Made by a program: the position numbers and the translations under genes. A model generated the notes under the pieces. The model was not told the DNA's origin. It ran no database searches and saw only the letters and a list, made by a program, of their open reading frames with translations. A stretch of 38,266 bases of DNA from Bordetella parapertussis (GTDB lineage: Bacteria > Pseudomonadota > Gammaproteobacteria > Burkholderiales > SG8-41). Positions 1 to 9,316 of this stretch are shown one piece after another (positions within the stretch are counted from its first letter, which is position 1; each line of letters opens with the position of its first letter). The DNA lies in NCBI GenBank assembly GCA_945906935.1, contig CAMDSO010000029.1, positions 1 to 38,266 on the forward strand, in the 5' to 3' direction.

Positions 1-1730
1 ATGAAGACGCCGTCAATCTTGATGTAATCAACCGGCAGACTTTTCAAATACGCAAACGACGACATGCCCACACCGAAATCGTCGAGTGCAAACCGGCAGC
101 CGAGGATTTTCAGCTCCCCCATCATCGCCGCCGCATTTTGCAGGTTGGAAATAGCGGTGGTCTCGGTAATCTCAAAGCACAGCAGGCCGCGAGGAAGCGC
201 ATGGCGGCTGAAAAGGTCGCGCATAAAATCAAGAAAGCTCGCATCGTTGATGCTGGCGCCTGACAAATTCACCGCATAAAACGCCGTCGTGGTGCCGGCA
301 GTCTCAGCACAGATCACGCCATTTGCGCACTGCTGCGCCAGAAATTCGACCAAGGTGCGGATCACCCAACGCTCAAGCGCGTTCAACAGGTTGTAGCGCT
401 CAGCCGCCGGCATAAACACAGCTGGCGCCACCAGCTGCCCATTGGCATCCAACATGCGCACCAGAATCTCATAATGTGGCGCATCGCCGTCGGCCGCATT
501 AACCGCCACGATCTTTTGCCGATAGAGACGGAACTTATCGAGATCGAAGGCGTGGTTGATACGCGAAACCATTTTCAGATCAGTGCTCTCCCCGCCGCCG
601 TCAGCCACCCCCGGGCGATGGACTTGCACGCGATCACGCCCGCGGCTCTTGGCCTCGTAACAAATGCGGTCGGCCGCCGCCAACACGTTTTCGGCCGGTT
701 CGCTACCATCGATGTCGACCAGGCCGGCGCTGACACTGACACCGAAGCTGCGCGCCTCCCAGACAAAACGAAATTCACGCACCGCTTCGCGCATGGCGTT
801 GGCGATGCGCACCGCCTGCTCGAGCGGGCAGGCCGTCAGCAAGACGCCAAACTCGTCGCCACCCAGCCGCGCCAGCGCATCACTGCCACGCATGTTCAAC
901 TGCATCACCGCCGTAAGCTGACGCAACATCTCATCGCCCGCCGCATGACCGCAGCTATCGTTGACCACTTTGAAATGATCAAGATCGAGATACAGCAGGG
1001 CGTGACGCACGCCGTCGTTGCGCGCTGACTCCAACAAGTCACGCAAACGCAGCTCAAATTCCCGCCGGTTGATCAGGCCCGTCAGCGAATCGTGGCTGGC
1101 CTGCCACGACAACTGGCGCGCCATCTGCTCGATTTCAGTGACATCATGAAAAACTACCACCCAACCTTCTGCCGCTGCCGTCGTGGTCGTGGTCGCCGTC
1201 GTGGTCGCCACCGCTGTCGCCGCCGGCAGACGTGCCATCGAATCCCGCACCGCACAGAGTGTGCCGTCACGATGCAACAACTGCATCACCAGTGCGCGAC
1301 TGCCGCGCCCGGCGTTTTCCTGGTGCAGCAAAGGCAGGCCGGTCTGGTCTTCCACCAGCCGGTAGACCACATCCAGTGGTTGGCCGCGGGCCGCGGCTGC
1401 GGTCCAGCCGGTATAGCGCTCGGCCACCGCGTTCATCGCATCAATACAACCGTCGGCACGCACGCGGATCACCCCATCGCCCATCGCGCGCCAGGTCGCC
1501 TCGGCCTGATCGGCCGCCAGACCCCACGCCGTCTCGTGATCGAGCACGCGTTGTATCATCCACGCGCCCAGCAGCATGCCGAAAGCGAGAAGCGCCAGCG
1601 CAAGCGCGATGGTCGCAATATCGTCGGCGCGCCAGGCCCACAACACCAGCAAGGTACACAGCATCAGCGCGAGCAGCGCACCGAAGCCGGTAATCAGAAT
1701 GGAGCGCAGAGAAATAGGAAGATTAGACAC
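1..1730 (-). CDS. PAS-GGDEF-EAL cyclic di-GMP signalling protein (C-terminus beyond window)
   Basis: Membrane-anchored c-di-GMP turnover enzyme, read on the minus strand and cut off by the window start after about 576 residues. Two hydrophobic segments (about 10-32 and 38-60) are followed by a PAS-like domain (about 72-200). The diguanylate cyclase domain (about 208-372) has an intact GGDEF motif at 290-294 and an RxxD inhibitory site (RGSD, 281-284) five residues before it. The EAL domain starts near 388 and keeps YEILVR at 420 (Ile in place of Ala of EAL), VNLSG at 488, FEITE at 519, DDFG at 550 and KID at 571, so both activities look possible. The last catalytic Glu lies outside the window. 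The start is a GTG just after the mtfA stop; TAA closes the frame seven codons upstream. An Ala/Thr-only run (about 170-187) interrupts the PAS domain. The input sensed is unknown. Confidence 0.93.
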   Translation of the reverse strand, partial: MSNLPISLRSILITGFGALLALMLCTLLVLWAWRADDIATIALALALLAFGMLLGAWMIQRVLDHETAWGLAADQAEATWRAMGDGVIRVRADGCIDAMNAVAERYTGWTAAAARGQPLDVVYRLVEDQTGLPLLHQENAGRGSRALVMQLLHRDGTLCAVRDSMARLPAATAVATTTATTTTTAAAEGWVVVFHDVTEIEQMARQLSWQASHDSLTGLINRREFELRLRDLLESARNDGVRHALLYLDLDHFKVVNDSCGHAAGDEMLRQLTAVMQLNMRGSDALARLGGDEFGVLLTACPLEQAVRIANAMREAVREFRFVWEARSFGVSVSAGLVDIDGSEPAENVLAAADRICYEAKSRGRDRVQVHRPGVADGGGESTDLKMVSRINHAFDLDKFRLYRQKIVAVNAADGDAPHYEILVRMLDANGQLVAPAVFMPAAERYNLLNALERWVIRTLVEFLAQQCANGVICAETAGTTTAFYAVNLSGASINDASFLDFMRDLFSRHALPRGLLCFEITETTAISNLQNAAAMMGELKILGCRFALDDFGVGMSSFAYLKSLPVDYIKIDGVF

Positions 1731-1740
1731 GCGCAGCAGC

Positions 1741-2532
1741 TTACCCGATTAGCCCCTGCGACAACACGGGCAGACGTGCCAGCGGTTCCTGTTTATAGAA
1801 AAGACCCAGCTGCGTATAGACCGCCGGATATTCAGAGGCCACCACACGCGGCAGCTCAAAAAATGCCTCGCTCATCACCGCAAAAAACTCCGCCGGCGAC
1901 TCGATGGCATACGGGTCGATCAGTGTTTCTTCATCGGCTTCGACCCGACGCGTGAAATCCTGGTAAGCCTGTGCAAACGCCGCCGCCCACTCACGTCTGT
2001 TCATGCCGGCGTGTAGCGGCGGGAAACCATTGGCATCGCCATTCAACATATCGAGCTTGTGAGCGAACTCGTGGATCACCACATTGACGCCGTCGCCACC
2101 GGTGCGCGGCGCCACATCCGCCCACGACAGGATCACCGGCCCTTGCAGCCACGCCTCACCGGCACGCGGCGCCTGTTCGCGGTGCACCACGCCGTCGTCG
2201 TCGACAAACTCCATACTGGGCACAAATTCATCCGGGTAGACGATCACTTCAACCCAGCCGGCGTAATAATCGATGTCCAGATTCATAATCAGGAGGCAGG
2301 CCTGCATCGCAATCACCAACGGCATTGCCGCCTCCAGCACCAACCCACCCGCGCCATGGATGGACTTGTGATGCAAAAAAAGAATCACCGTCTCGCGCAA
2401 CCGTTCCTGCTCATCGGCCGTCAGGCCTGCCAGAAACGGCAGCTGCGCCAGCGTCTGCCGCCACAATGCCGGATCGAGGGTTGAGCGCACGATGACGCGG
2501 CGGCGCCGCCAGCGCGTGTAGGCTTCAAACAT
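1741..2532 (-). CDS. mtfA: MtfA-type zinc peptidase (M90 family)
   Basis: Cytosolic zinc metallopeptidase of the MtfA family; in E. coli MtfA binds the glucose repressor Mlc and so relieves ptsG repression. Its 263 residues match the family length (265 in E. coli). The zinc motif HEFAH lies at 154-158 and continues into the family signature [14 protein letters not shown] downstream PAEFFAV (Glu215) is the likely third zinc ligand. There is no signal peptide. It lies immediately upstream of the GGDEF-EAL gene, separated by only 10 bp, and downstream of rmuC, all on the same strand, so co-transcription is likely. Whether an Mlc homologue is the partner in this organism cannot be seen here; the family exists in many bacteria without Mlc, so only the peptidase assignment is firm. 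Confidence 0.93.
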   Translation of the reverse strand: MFEAYTRWRRRRVIVRSTLDPALWRQTLAQLPFLAGLTADEQERLRETVILFLHHKSIHGAGGLVLEAAMPLVIAMQACLLIMNLDIDYYAGWVEVIVYPDEFVPSMEFVDDDGVVHREQAPRAGEAWLQGPVILSWADVAPRTGGDGVNVVIHEFAHKLDMLNGDANGFPPLHAGMNRREWAAAFAQAYQDFTRRVEADEETLIDPYAIESPAEFFAVMSEAFFELPRVVASEYPAVYTQLGLFYKQEPLARLPVLSQGLIG

Positions 2533-2558
2533 GCGTTGTCAACGCGACCCGAGGATGC

Positions 2559-3824
2559 TCATTCCGCCGTCCCGCCGGGCAGGGCTTGGGCTTGGGCTTG
2601 AAGCCGGGCCTTGGCCGCAGCCCCGTCCTCCAGCTCAACGCGCTCGATCTTCGCAAAGCGTTCGCTGATTTTGCGACTACTCACATGCACTTCGTCGACA
2701 TCGTGTTTGGCTTGATCGATGTGCTGCGCGAGCTTGTCCATGCGCGACTGGAAACGGCCGAAGTCCGCGCCCAGCTTGCCCAGCTCGTCCTGAATCACGT
2801 GCACCTGTTTGCGCATCTCGACGTCGCGGATGACGGCGCGCGCGGTGTTGAGGATCGCCATCAGCGTGGTCGGCGAGGTGATCCAGACGCGGCGCGCCAG
2901 CGCGTAATCGACGAGGTCGCGGTGGCGCGCATGAATTTCCGCAAACACCGCCTCGGCCGGCAGAAACATCAGCGCACCGTCGCCGGTTTCACCGGGCACG
3001 ATGTACTTGCTCGAAATATCATCGATATGCTTTTTCACATCCGACTTGAACGCCGCTGACGACGCCCGTTCCGCGCCTTCGGCAAACATGCGTTCATAGT
3101 TTTCCAACGGGAACTTGGAGTCAACCGCCAGCATGCCGGTCGGCGGCGGCAGCTTCAGCACGCAGTCGGCGCGCACGCCGCGGGCGAGCGTGTATTGAAA
3201 CTCAAACGCCGATTCGGGCAACGCATTGCGCACAATGGCTTCGAGCTGCACCTCGCCAAATGCACCGCGCGAGCGCTTGTCGCCGAGAATTTCCTGCAAG
3301 CCGACGACGCTGCCGGTGAGTGTTTCGATTTTCTTCTGCGCCTCGTCGATGGTCGCCAGACGCGTCATCACATTGGTAAAGGTTTCGTTGGTTTTCTTGA
3401 AGCCTTCGTCGAGGCGTTCGTTGACCTTGCCGGCGATCAGGGCGAGCTGCTCGTCGATCTTGCCGGTGAGGGCCTGCGTCGTCAGCGCCAATTTCTCCAA
3501 CATCGCCTCGCGATTCTGTCCGAGCGTTTCCGTCAACGTCAGTTGCAGGCGGTGCAGCGTATCGCGGGTTTGTTTGAGCTCGTCGCCGGTGGCGGTGCGC
3601 AGGCGTTCCGAGTTATCGGTGAGTGCTGCGGCGAGACGGTCGCCCTGACCGGTCAGCCCCTGATGCAGATCGGCCAGCATCGCACGATGGCGTTCCTCGA
3701 AGCCCTGCGTCATCGCCGCCGGCATATCATCGAGCCGGCGCTGCAGGGCACCCAAGCGCAATCCAAGGAAGACAATGCCCGCCGCGAAAACCACGAGGGT
3801 GATGCCGATGAGGATTTCAATCAT
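2559..3824 (-). CDS. rmuC: RmuC family DNA recombination protein
   Basis: RmuC homologue of 421 residues. In E. coli, RmuC limits inversions at short inverted repeats, and the family carries a PD-(D/E)xK nuclease-like fold. The sequence shows one N-terminal hydrophobic helix (about 2-23), a long alpha-helical, coiled-coil-rich stretch (about 25-170), and then the conserved core with GDKRSRGAFGEVQLE and the later ADCVLKLPP and LAVDSKFPLENYE segments, typical of RmuC. The C-terminal part (about 340-410) is again helical. The start at 3824 places the membrane helix at the N-terminus, as in homologues. It sits 15 bp downstream of ybbP and 26 bp upstream of mtfA on the same strand. Biochemical function within the family remains poorly defined. 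Confidence 0.93.
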   Translation of the reverse strand: MIEILIGITLVVFAAGIVFLGLRLGALQRRLDDMPAAMTQGFEERHRAMLADLHQGLTGQGDRLAAALTDNSERLRTATGDELKQTRDTLHRLQLTLTETLGQNREAMLEKLALTTQALTGKIDEQLALIAGKVNERLDEGFKKTNETFTNVMTRLATIDEAQKKIETLTGSVVGLQEILGDKRSRGAFGEVQLEAIVRNALPESAFEFQYTLARGVRADCVLKLPPPTGMLAVDSKFPLENYERMFAEGAERASSAAFKSDVKKHIDDISSKYIVPGETGDGALMFLPAEAVFAEIHARHRDLVDYALARRVWITSPTTLMAILNTARAVIRDVEMRKQVHVIQDELGKLGADFGRFQSRMDKLAQHIDQAKHDVDEVHVSSRKISERFAKIERVELEDGAAAKARLQAQAQALPGGTAE

Positions 3825-3839
3825 CCAGCGATTCTACAT

Positions 3840-6317
3840 TCAGGCATCGCGCAGCGCGGCCAGCGGCGGCGTATTCAACACCGCCTGCGCCGCTGCGCGC
3901 AGATTAACCCCCAGACACGCGAGCCCGAACAGCGGCCCGGCCAGCCATACCCAGTGATTGATCTGATACGGAAAATCGAACACCTTTTGCGCAATCAGCC
4001 AGCCGATCGCGGTCGCCCCCACCGCCGCCAACAGCCCGGCAAGTAAGCCCAGCACGATGAACTCCGCGCGCTGCGCCGCCAATACCTGACGGCGCGTGGC
4101 GCCCAGTGCACGCATCACCGCCGCCTCGCGCACGCGTTCGTCGCGGGTCGACAGCAGCGCCGCATACAACACCAGCACGCCAGAGCCGATGGCGAACATG
4201 AAAATGAATTGCACCGCGCGCACCACCTGCGCCACGAGATCCTGCGCCTGCCGCAACAAAGCTCCCATATCCACCACGGTCAGATTGGGAAAGCGCTTCG
4301 ACAATACCTGCGTCAGCGGCGCCTGCGCTGCGGGCAGATGAAAACTGGTGATGTAACTGGTCGCCGCCTTCTGCAGTAGCGACGGCGTGGCGATGACGAA
4401 AAAGTTCACGCGCATCGAATCCCAATCGAGTTTGCGGATGTTGACGATGGGCGCCTCGAAGTGTTCGCCCGCCACCTGCCAGCTCAACACATCACCAAGC
4501 TTCCAGCCCAGCGTGCGCGCGATGCCCTCTTCCACCGACAGCGCACCGCGTTCAATATCATCGGCGTTAAAAGCGCGCCCTGCGCTCAGGCGGTTGTAGG
4601 CCGGCAGCGCCTCCAAATAAGAGAGATTGAACTCGCGTTCGAGCAGACGCCGCCCACGATCCTCGAGACCCTCACTGCTCACCGGCTGCCCGTTCAAGGC
4701 CACATAACGGCCGCGCACCATCGGATAAATCTCGGGTTGGAGCACGCCGTTGCCGGTAAAAAAATCGCTCACAGCAAGGCGCTGATCGGGCTGGATATTG
4801 ACGACGAAACGATTAGGCGCATCGGCCGGTAGCTTGGCCTGCCAGGTCGAGAGTAAATCGCCACGCGTGAAGCTCAGCAACAACAGTGTGGTCAGGCCGA
4901 TCGACAGCGCCAGCACCTGCACCGTATTCGCGCCTGTGCGCCGCCCCAGATTGGCCAGACCAAAACGCCAGGTGAGGCCGCTGGCACCGCTCGAACGTCC
5001 GAGCAGTTTCAAGGCCGACCAGGCCACCACGCCGAAGACTACAAACGCCGCACAAAAGCCGCCGAACACCACCAAGCCGAGCCGCAATTCGCCGGCCTGC
5101 CAGATCACGAGCGAAGCGCAGGCGGCCAGACCCGCCGCATACGCCCACAGCGCCGATTGCCGCGGCGGCCCAAGTTCGCGCCGCAATACGCGCAAGGCCG
5201 GCACGCCCTTGAGTTGCAGCAGCGGCGGCAGCGCGAAGCCCAGCAACAGTACGAGACCCACCGCGCATCCGTGCACCGCCGGTAACCAGCTCGGTGCCGG
5301 CAGTGCGACCTTCAATAGATCAGCGATCAGCCAAACGATCACTGCCTGCCCGGCATAACCGGCGAGCGCGCCGAGCAGCGAGGCGGCGACGCCCAGCACT
5401 ACAAATTCGCGCAATAACAAGGACAACAACTGCGGCTGGGTCGCTCCGAGACAACGCATCACCGCATAACCATCGAGGTGACGCTTGAGGTAATAGCGCG
5501 TGCCCAGCGCCACCGCCACCGCCGCGAGGATCACCGCCAGCAAGGCGGCCAGATTGACGAATTGCGCCGCACGTTCCAGCGTGCCGCGAATTTCGGGGCG
5601 CGCGTGCGTCAGGCTTTGCAGGTTTTCGCCCCGCCCCAGACGCGGCGTAATGTGTTTTTCAAAAGCCACCGCCGCCGCACGCTCACCCGCCGCCAGGATC
5701 GAATAAGAAATACGGCTGCCGGTTTGCACCAACCCGGTCGCCGCGACATCATCCAGACGCATCATCAATCGCGGCGCGAAGTTGAAGAACGAAGTGCCAC
5801 GATCCGGTTCCAGCGTCAGAATCGCGCCAACCCGGAAGCTGCTGTTACCGAGTTCAAGACGCTCACCAACGGCGATCGCAAAGACGCCGGCCAGACGTTC
5901 ATCAACCCACACCTCGCCCGCCGCTGGCAGCGTATCGGTTTCGGCATCCACCGCCCCCGCCGCCGCCGCGATCCGCAGCCTGCCGCGCAAGGGGTAACCC
6001 GCCGACACCGCCTTCACCGCCACCAGCTGCGCCTCGCCTGCGGTACGCGCCATGCTGGTAAAGCTCATGCTCTCGGCTATTTGCAGGCCGTGCGCGGTCA
6101 CCGCTCCACGCGTCTCCTGCGAGAACGCATGATCGGCCACCAGCACGACGTCACCGCCGAGCAGTTGATACGCCTCGTTGGTCAAGGCCTGTTGCAAGCG
6201 ATTGGCAAAAAACCCGGTGCTGGTGACGCTCGCCACCGCCAGCAGCAGGGCCACCGCCAGGACACGCAATTCGCCGGCGCGCCAGTCACGCCACAACAGG
6301 GTCAAGGCGAAACGCAT
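3840..6317 (-). CDS. ybbP: YbbP-like ABC transporter permease (FtsX/MacB superfamily)
   Basis: Inner-membrane permease of 825 residues, partner of the ATPase encoded just upstream. The architecture is typical of YbbP: one N-terminal helix (about 16-40), a large periplasmic region, a first FtsX-type bundle (about 255-425, several helices), another transmembrane segment near 470, a second periplasmic region, and a C-terminal FtsX bundle (about 700-815). The phrase EAAVMRALGATRRQVL near the C-terminus is the coupling segment seen in FtsX-like permeases. In other bacteria ybbA-ybbP lies divergent to tesA, exactly as here. The substrate is not known; lipid or lipoprotein handling has been suggested for the superfamily. 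The ORF starts 6 bp after the ybbA stop, implying translational coupling. Confidence 0.92.
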   Translation of the reverse strand: MRFALTLLWRDWRAGELRVLAVALLLAVASVTSTGFFANRLQQALTNEAYQLLGGDVVLVADHAFSQETRGAVTAHGLQIAESMSFTSMARTAGEAQLVAVKAVSAGYPLRGRLRIAAAAGAVDAETDTLPAAGEVWVDERLAGVFAIAVGERLELGNSSFRVGAILTLEPDRGTSFFNFAPRLMMRLDDVAATGLVQTGSRISYSILAAGERAAAVAFEKHITPRLGRGENLQSLTHARPEIRGTLERAAQFVNLAALLAVILAAVAVALGTRYYLKRHLDGYAVMRCLGATQPQLLSLLLREFVVLGVAASLLGALAGYAGQAVIVWLIADLLKVALPAPSWLPAVHGCAVGLVLLLGFALPPLLQLKGVPALRVLRRELGPPRQSALWAYAAGLAACASLVIWQAGELRLGLVVFGGFCAAFVVFGVVAWSALKLLGRSSGASGLTWRFGLANLGRRTGANTVQVLALSIGLTTLLLLSFTRGDLLSTWQAKLPADAPNRFVVNIQPDQRLAVSDFFTGNGVLQPEIYPMVRGRYVALNGQPVSSEGLEDRGRRLLEREFNLSYLEALPAYNRLSAGRAFNADDIERGALSVEEGIARTLGWKLGDVLSWQVAGEHFEAPIVNIRKLDWDSMRVNFFVIATPSLLQKAATSYITSFHLPAAQAPLTQVLSKRFPNLTVVDMGALLRQAQDLVAQVVRAVQFIFMFAIGSGVLVLYAALLSTRDERVREAAVMRALGATRRQVLAAQRAEFIVLGLLAGLLAAVGATAIGWLIAQKVFDFPYQINHWVWLAGPLFGLACLGVNLRAAAQAVLNTPPLAALRDA

Positions 6318-6323
6318 CGCCGC

Positions 6324-7010
6324 TCAGTCCGCAACCACTGTGCCGCCGGCCAGCCGAATCACCCGCGAGCAGCGTTGCGCCAGCACGCTGTCGTGCGTGA
6401 CGAGTATCAGCGTGGTGCCGCGCTCGGCGTTCAGTTCAAACAATAAATCGATCACGCCCGCACCAGTGGCGGCGTCCAGATTGCCGGTCGGTTCGTCGGC
6501 GAGCAGCAACTGCGGCTGCATGACGAAAGCGCGCGCGAGTGCGACGCGCTGTTGTTCACCGCCAGACAGGGTTTTCGGATAATGGCGCAGCCGTTCACCG
6601 AGGCCGACCCGGCGCAGCATCGCTTCCGCGCGGGCGGCGGCGTCAGGCGCCTGCGCCAGTTCCAGCGGCAGCATGACGTTTTCGAGTGCGTTCAGCGCCG
6701 GCAGCAGCTGAAACGACTGAAACACAAAGCCCAGCGTTTTCGCGCGCAGCGCGGCGCGGCCGTCCTCATCGAGCGCAAACAAAGCCTGCCCCGCCAGCGT
6801 CACCGTGCCGCTGCTCGGCACATCAAGACCGGCGAGCAAACCCAGCAGCGTCGATTTACCCGAACCCGAGGCGCCGACGATGGCCACCGCCTCGCCCGGC
6901 ATGACCTGCAGACCAATATCCTGCAAAATGGCGAGCGGTTGCGCGCCGTTGGCAACGCTTTTGCACAAAGCGCGCGCTTCAATCATGGGGATGGCAGGAT
7001 TCATGTTCAT
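6324..7010 (-). CDS. ybbA: YbbA-like ABC transporter ATP-binding protein
   Basis: ATPase subunit (228 residues) of the LolD/MacB-type ABC family, paired with YbbP. All ATPase motifs are present: Walker A GASGSGKST, signature LSGGEQQRVALARA, Walker B LLLADEPTGNLD and the switch histidine in LVTHDS. Two possible ATG starts (7010 and 7004) are followed by a conserved body beginning near MIEARALCKS. Either start overlaps the divergent tesA start, so each gene's promoter must lie inside the other gene's coding sequence or both share this tiny region. ybbP follows after 6 bp. The assignment to YbbA rather than LolD rests on the ybbP partner and the tesA neighbour. Confidence 0.94.
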   Translation of the reverse strand: MNMNPAIPMIEARALCKSVANGAQPLAILQDIGLQVMPGEAVAIVGASGSGKSTLLGLLAGLDVPSSGTVTLAGQALFALDEDGRAALRAKTLGFVFQSFQLLPALNALENVMLPLELAQAPDAAARAEAMLRRVGLGERLRHYPKTLSGGEQQRVALARAFVMQPQLLLADEPTGNLDAATGAGVIDLLFELNAERGTTLILVTHDSVLAQRCSRVIRLAGGTVVAD

Positions 7011-7617
7011 ACGGATTGTTGTGATCGCTTTTGTGCTGTTAGGTTCCGCAGCGGCCGGTGCAGCGCAGACGATACTGGTGTTTGGTGACAGTTTGTCGGC
7101 GGCTTATGGCATCCGCCAGCAGGACGGCTGGGTGGCGTTGCTGCAGCAACGCCTGCAACAACAGCGCGCGGATTATAACGTGGTCAACGCCAGCGTCAGC
7201 GGCGAGACCTCCAGCGGCGGCGCCACCCGCATCGCCGCGGCACTCGCCACCCATAAACCGGCCCTCACGCTGATCGAACTCGGCGCCAACGATGGCCTGC
7301 GCGGCCTGCCGGTCAAACAAATGAGCGAAAATCTCGCCGCCATGGTGAGTGCGGCACAGAAAGCCGGCAGCCGCGTGGTCTTGATTGGCATGCGCCTACC
7401 GCCCAACTACGGCGCGCAATACACGCTGGAATACGAACAGGCCTTCGCCAGCCTCGCCCGTCGCCAGCAGACCGCCTTCGTGCCATTTTTACTCGACGGC
7501 GTGGCCACCAAACGCGAGCTCTTCCAGGACGACAACCTGCACCCGAATGCCGCAGCGCAAGCGCTGATACTGGAAACCGTTTGGAAAGTTCTCGCGCCCA
7601 TGCTGTCGAAACGCTGA
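7003..7617 (+). CDS. tesA: TesA-type arylesterase / lysophospholipase (SGNH hydrolase)
   Basis: Periplasmic GDSL/SGNH hydrolase of 204 residues, homologous to multifunctional thioesterase I/protease I/lysophospholipase L1. The ATG at 7003 gives a clean signal peptide (FIRIVVIAFVLLGSAAAGAA) with probable cleavage before QTILVFGDS. The four SGNH blocks are intact: Ser in FGDSLS, Gly in SGETSSGG, Asn in LGANDGLRG, and Asp/His in DNLHPNAAAQ. Earlier in-frame ATGs at 6985 and 6991 exist but would put extra residues in front of the signal peptide. The gene diverges from ybbA with start codons overlapping. Downstream, the stop codon TGA is directly followed by the ATG of a small unknown gene. Confidence 0.93.
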   Translation: MFIRIVVIAFVLLGSAAAGAAQTILVFGDSLSAAYGIRQQDGWVALLQQRLQQQRADYNVVNASVSGETSSGGATRIAAALATHKPALTLIELGANDGLRGLPVKQMSENLAAMVSAAQKAGSRVVLIGMRLPPNYGAQYTLEYEQAFASLARRQQTAFVPFLLDGVATKRELFQDDNLHPNAAAQALILETVWKVLAPMLSKR

Positions 7618-8043
7618 ATGGCGGCGCTAAGCGCTCCCGCAACGCGCGCCATGCAGACCACCCTGGACTTCCACGGCTCTGAAATCGACCGCATTGAAGC
7701 GGCAGACCGCGGGCTCACGCTACTGTTTTCCGCTGCCCATGTGCATCGCACTGATGATGGGTCAGGGCTTGGTGGCGTCTCCGGTTTCCTTGATGCGCTG
7801 GAGATGCGCTTCGACAACGCGACATGGAACGGCGCTCTGGCCGATTGCTTGGGCCGGCTGACTGACGGAAAATTAGTGGCCGACGGCGTGCCGCAACTGC
7901 GTCCGGCATTACCCTGCACCCATACAAACGGCGTGAGGGTTGAACTTCAGTTCGCCAACGGCGTGCAATTATTTATGACCGCAGCAAGTCTGGTCTGCCG
8001 CTTTACCAGGGAACCGCATTTCGTCGAGGATTTTCGCTGTTGA
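7618..8043 (+). CDS. hypothetical protein
   Basis: Unrecognised protein of up to 141 residues whose ATG abuts the tesA stop codon (TGAATG), suggesting translational coupling. An internal ATG at 7651 (MQTTLDFHG) may be the true start, because the first 11 residues look like linker sequence. The product is soluble, mixed alpha/beta in character, with no signal peptide, no membrane segment and no recognisable motif; the pattern of short hydrophobic strands (GLTLLFSAAHVHR, GVRVELQFANGVQLFM) suggests a small beta-rich fold. The opposite strand also has open frames here, but co-direction with tesA and normal codon usage favour this one. Confidence 0.6.
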   Translation: MAALSAPATRAMQTTLDFHGSEIDRIEAADRGLTLLFSAAHVHRTDDGSGLGGVSGFLDALEMRFDNATWNGALADCLGRLTDGKLVADGVPQLRPALPCTHTNGVRVELQFANGVQLFMTAASLVCRFTREPHFVEDFRC

Positions 8044-8045
8044 AT

Positions 8046-8100
8046 GTTGTGGTGATTGCACACGCCGCGCGCTAACCCAACGCCGCACCCAGACCACAAC
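8046..8100. repeat. 8-bp inverted repeat between convergent genes
   Basis: GTTGTGGT at 8046-8053 and ACCACAAC at 8093-8100 form a perfect 8-bp inverted repeat with a 39-nt loop. It lies in the gap between the convergent stops of the hypothetical gene and the MFS gene. There is no T-run, so a role as transcription terminator is only a guess. Confidence 0.25.
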
Positions 8101-8106
8101 GCCGGG

Positions 8107-9261
8107 CTACTTTCCGTCAACGCCCTCGGCTTTTTCGCGTGGCCGGCTCATCCAGCCACCGATGCCCATCATCATCCCGTTCAAGATGAACACCGCGGTC
8201 AAACCCGTAAACGAGGCGACCACGCCGAACACCGCCGGCCCGGCCACGCGCATGACGTTGTTCACCGTCAGCCGCAGGCCCAGCGTCTCACCGGTGCGCC
8301 CCTCGGCGCAGCGCGCGAACATCAGCATGGTTGTGAGCGGTTGTCCGCAGCCCATGCCGAGCCCGAACAGGAAGGCCACCAACGCCAGCACCGCGACGCT
8401 GTGGGACACCGGCACCAGCATGAAGCCGACTGCGCCAAAGAAAAACGAATAACACAACAGCCGCTGCTCGCTGAAGCGCGCCACCAATCTCGCCATGCCG
8501 AAGCGGATACAAAACGACGCGAACGCGAACGCTGCGAGCACCACGCCAATGGCACTGGCCGACATGCCGGCGTTGTGGCCGTAGATCGGCATGTAAAACT
8601 GAAACAAGTCGGTGCCCAGTTGCATCAGGCCGCTGGTGATCAACATGCCGCGCATAGTGCGATCTGAGAGCGTATCCATCACCCGCAGTTTGGGCGCGCT
8701 CGAACGCTCGCCGCGCGGCAGACTGCGACCAAACACCAGCAGCAGGATCAACGCCACCACCGACATCGCGGCGATGCTTAAACTGGCGATCGCATGTCCG
8801 GCGTGATCAACCGCGAATCCGCCCGCCAGCGGACCGCAGAAATTAGTGGCGGCCCCGACCAGACTAAAATTTGAAAAATTGTGCACCCGCTCCTGCGAGT
8901 TCGCGCTCAAACGCCCGACCAGTGTTTGCAGATTGACGTGATAGAGCGCCAGCGCCAGGCCCGCCATCGCCGCTGCGATATACAAGGCGGCGACATGCGG
9001 CCAGAAGAACGGCAACAACAAACCGCTGCCGCCGATCAGCGTGCTGCCAATCAAGGGTTTGCGCGGCCCCGTACGGTCGGACATCGCGCCCACCGGCCAC
9101 GACAACAACAACGGAAAAATAAAGAACATCGCGCCGAGCACGCCGACCGACGAGGCCTCGGCGCCGAGCTCGAGCGCGTAGAGCGACAACACCACGCGTG
9201 CCGCGGTCATCGCGGTAAAACTCAGAAATCCCACCGCAAAGGTCAGATACAGCGGCGTCAA
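8107..9261 (-). CDS. MFS transporter
   Basis: Polytopic inner-membrane protein of 384 residues with about 12 hydrophobic helices and the Major Facilitator loop 2-3 signature seen as PVGAMSDRTGPRKPL (about residues 56-70). The N-half/C-half duplication is visible, with a central loop near 190-205 (SLPRGERSSAPKLRVMDTL). The start is a TTG at 9261 preceded by a strong ribosome binding site (GGGGG, 5 nt upstream). It lies 55 bp downstream of selD on the same strand and is probably co-transcribed with it. The sequence resembles drug or sugar efflux permeases; the substrate cannot be inferred. A link to selenium compounds is suggested only by position. Confidence 0.88.
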   Translation of the reverse strand: MTPLYLTFAVGFLSFTAMTAARVVLSLYALELGAEASSVGVLGAMFFIFPLLLSWPVGAMSDRTGPRKPLIGSTLIGGSGLLLPFFWPHVAALYIAAAMAGLALALYHVNLQTLVGRLSANSQERVHNFSNFSLVGAATNFCGPLAGGFAVDHAGHAIASLSIAAMSVVALILLLVFGRSLPRGERSSAPKLRVMDTLSDRTMRGMLITSGLMQLGTDLFQFYMPIYGHNAGMSASAIGVVLAAFAFASFCIRFGMARLVARFSEQRLLCYSFFFGAVGFMLVPVSHSVAVLALVAFLFGLGMGCGQPLTTMLMFARCAEGRTGETLGLRLTVNNVMRVAGPAVFGVVASFTGLTAVFILNGMMMGIGGWMSRPREKAEGVDGK

Positions 9262-9316
9262 GTCTGCCCCCTATGGGCGCGGGGGCGTGATGCGTATCGA
9301 TAGACTGCGGCCGCCC

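Noticed and set aside
5478-6446. Plus-strand open frame of 322 codons opposite ybbP
   Set aside because: It is antisense to a conserved permease, and its Arg/His/Gln-rich composition is not protein-like.
1741-8043. Long minus-to-plus overlapping frames around tesA and the hypothetical gene (7313-7927) as extra genes
   Set aside because: The minus-strand frames lie opposite tesA with intact SGNH motifs and show no similarity or ribosome binding site.
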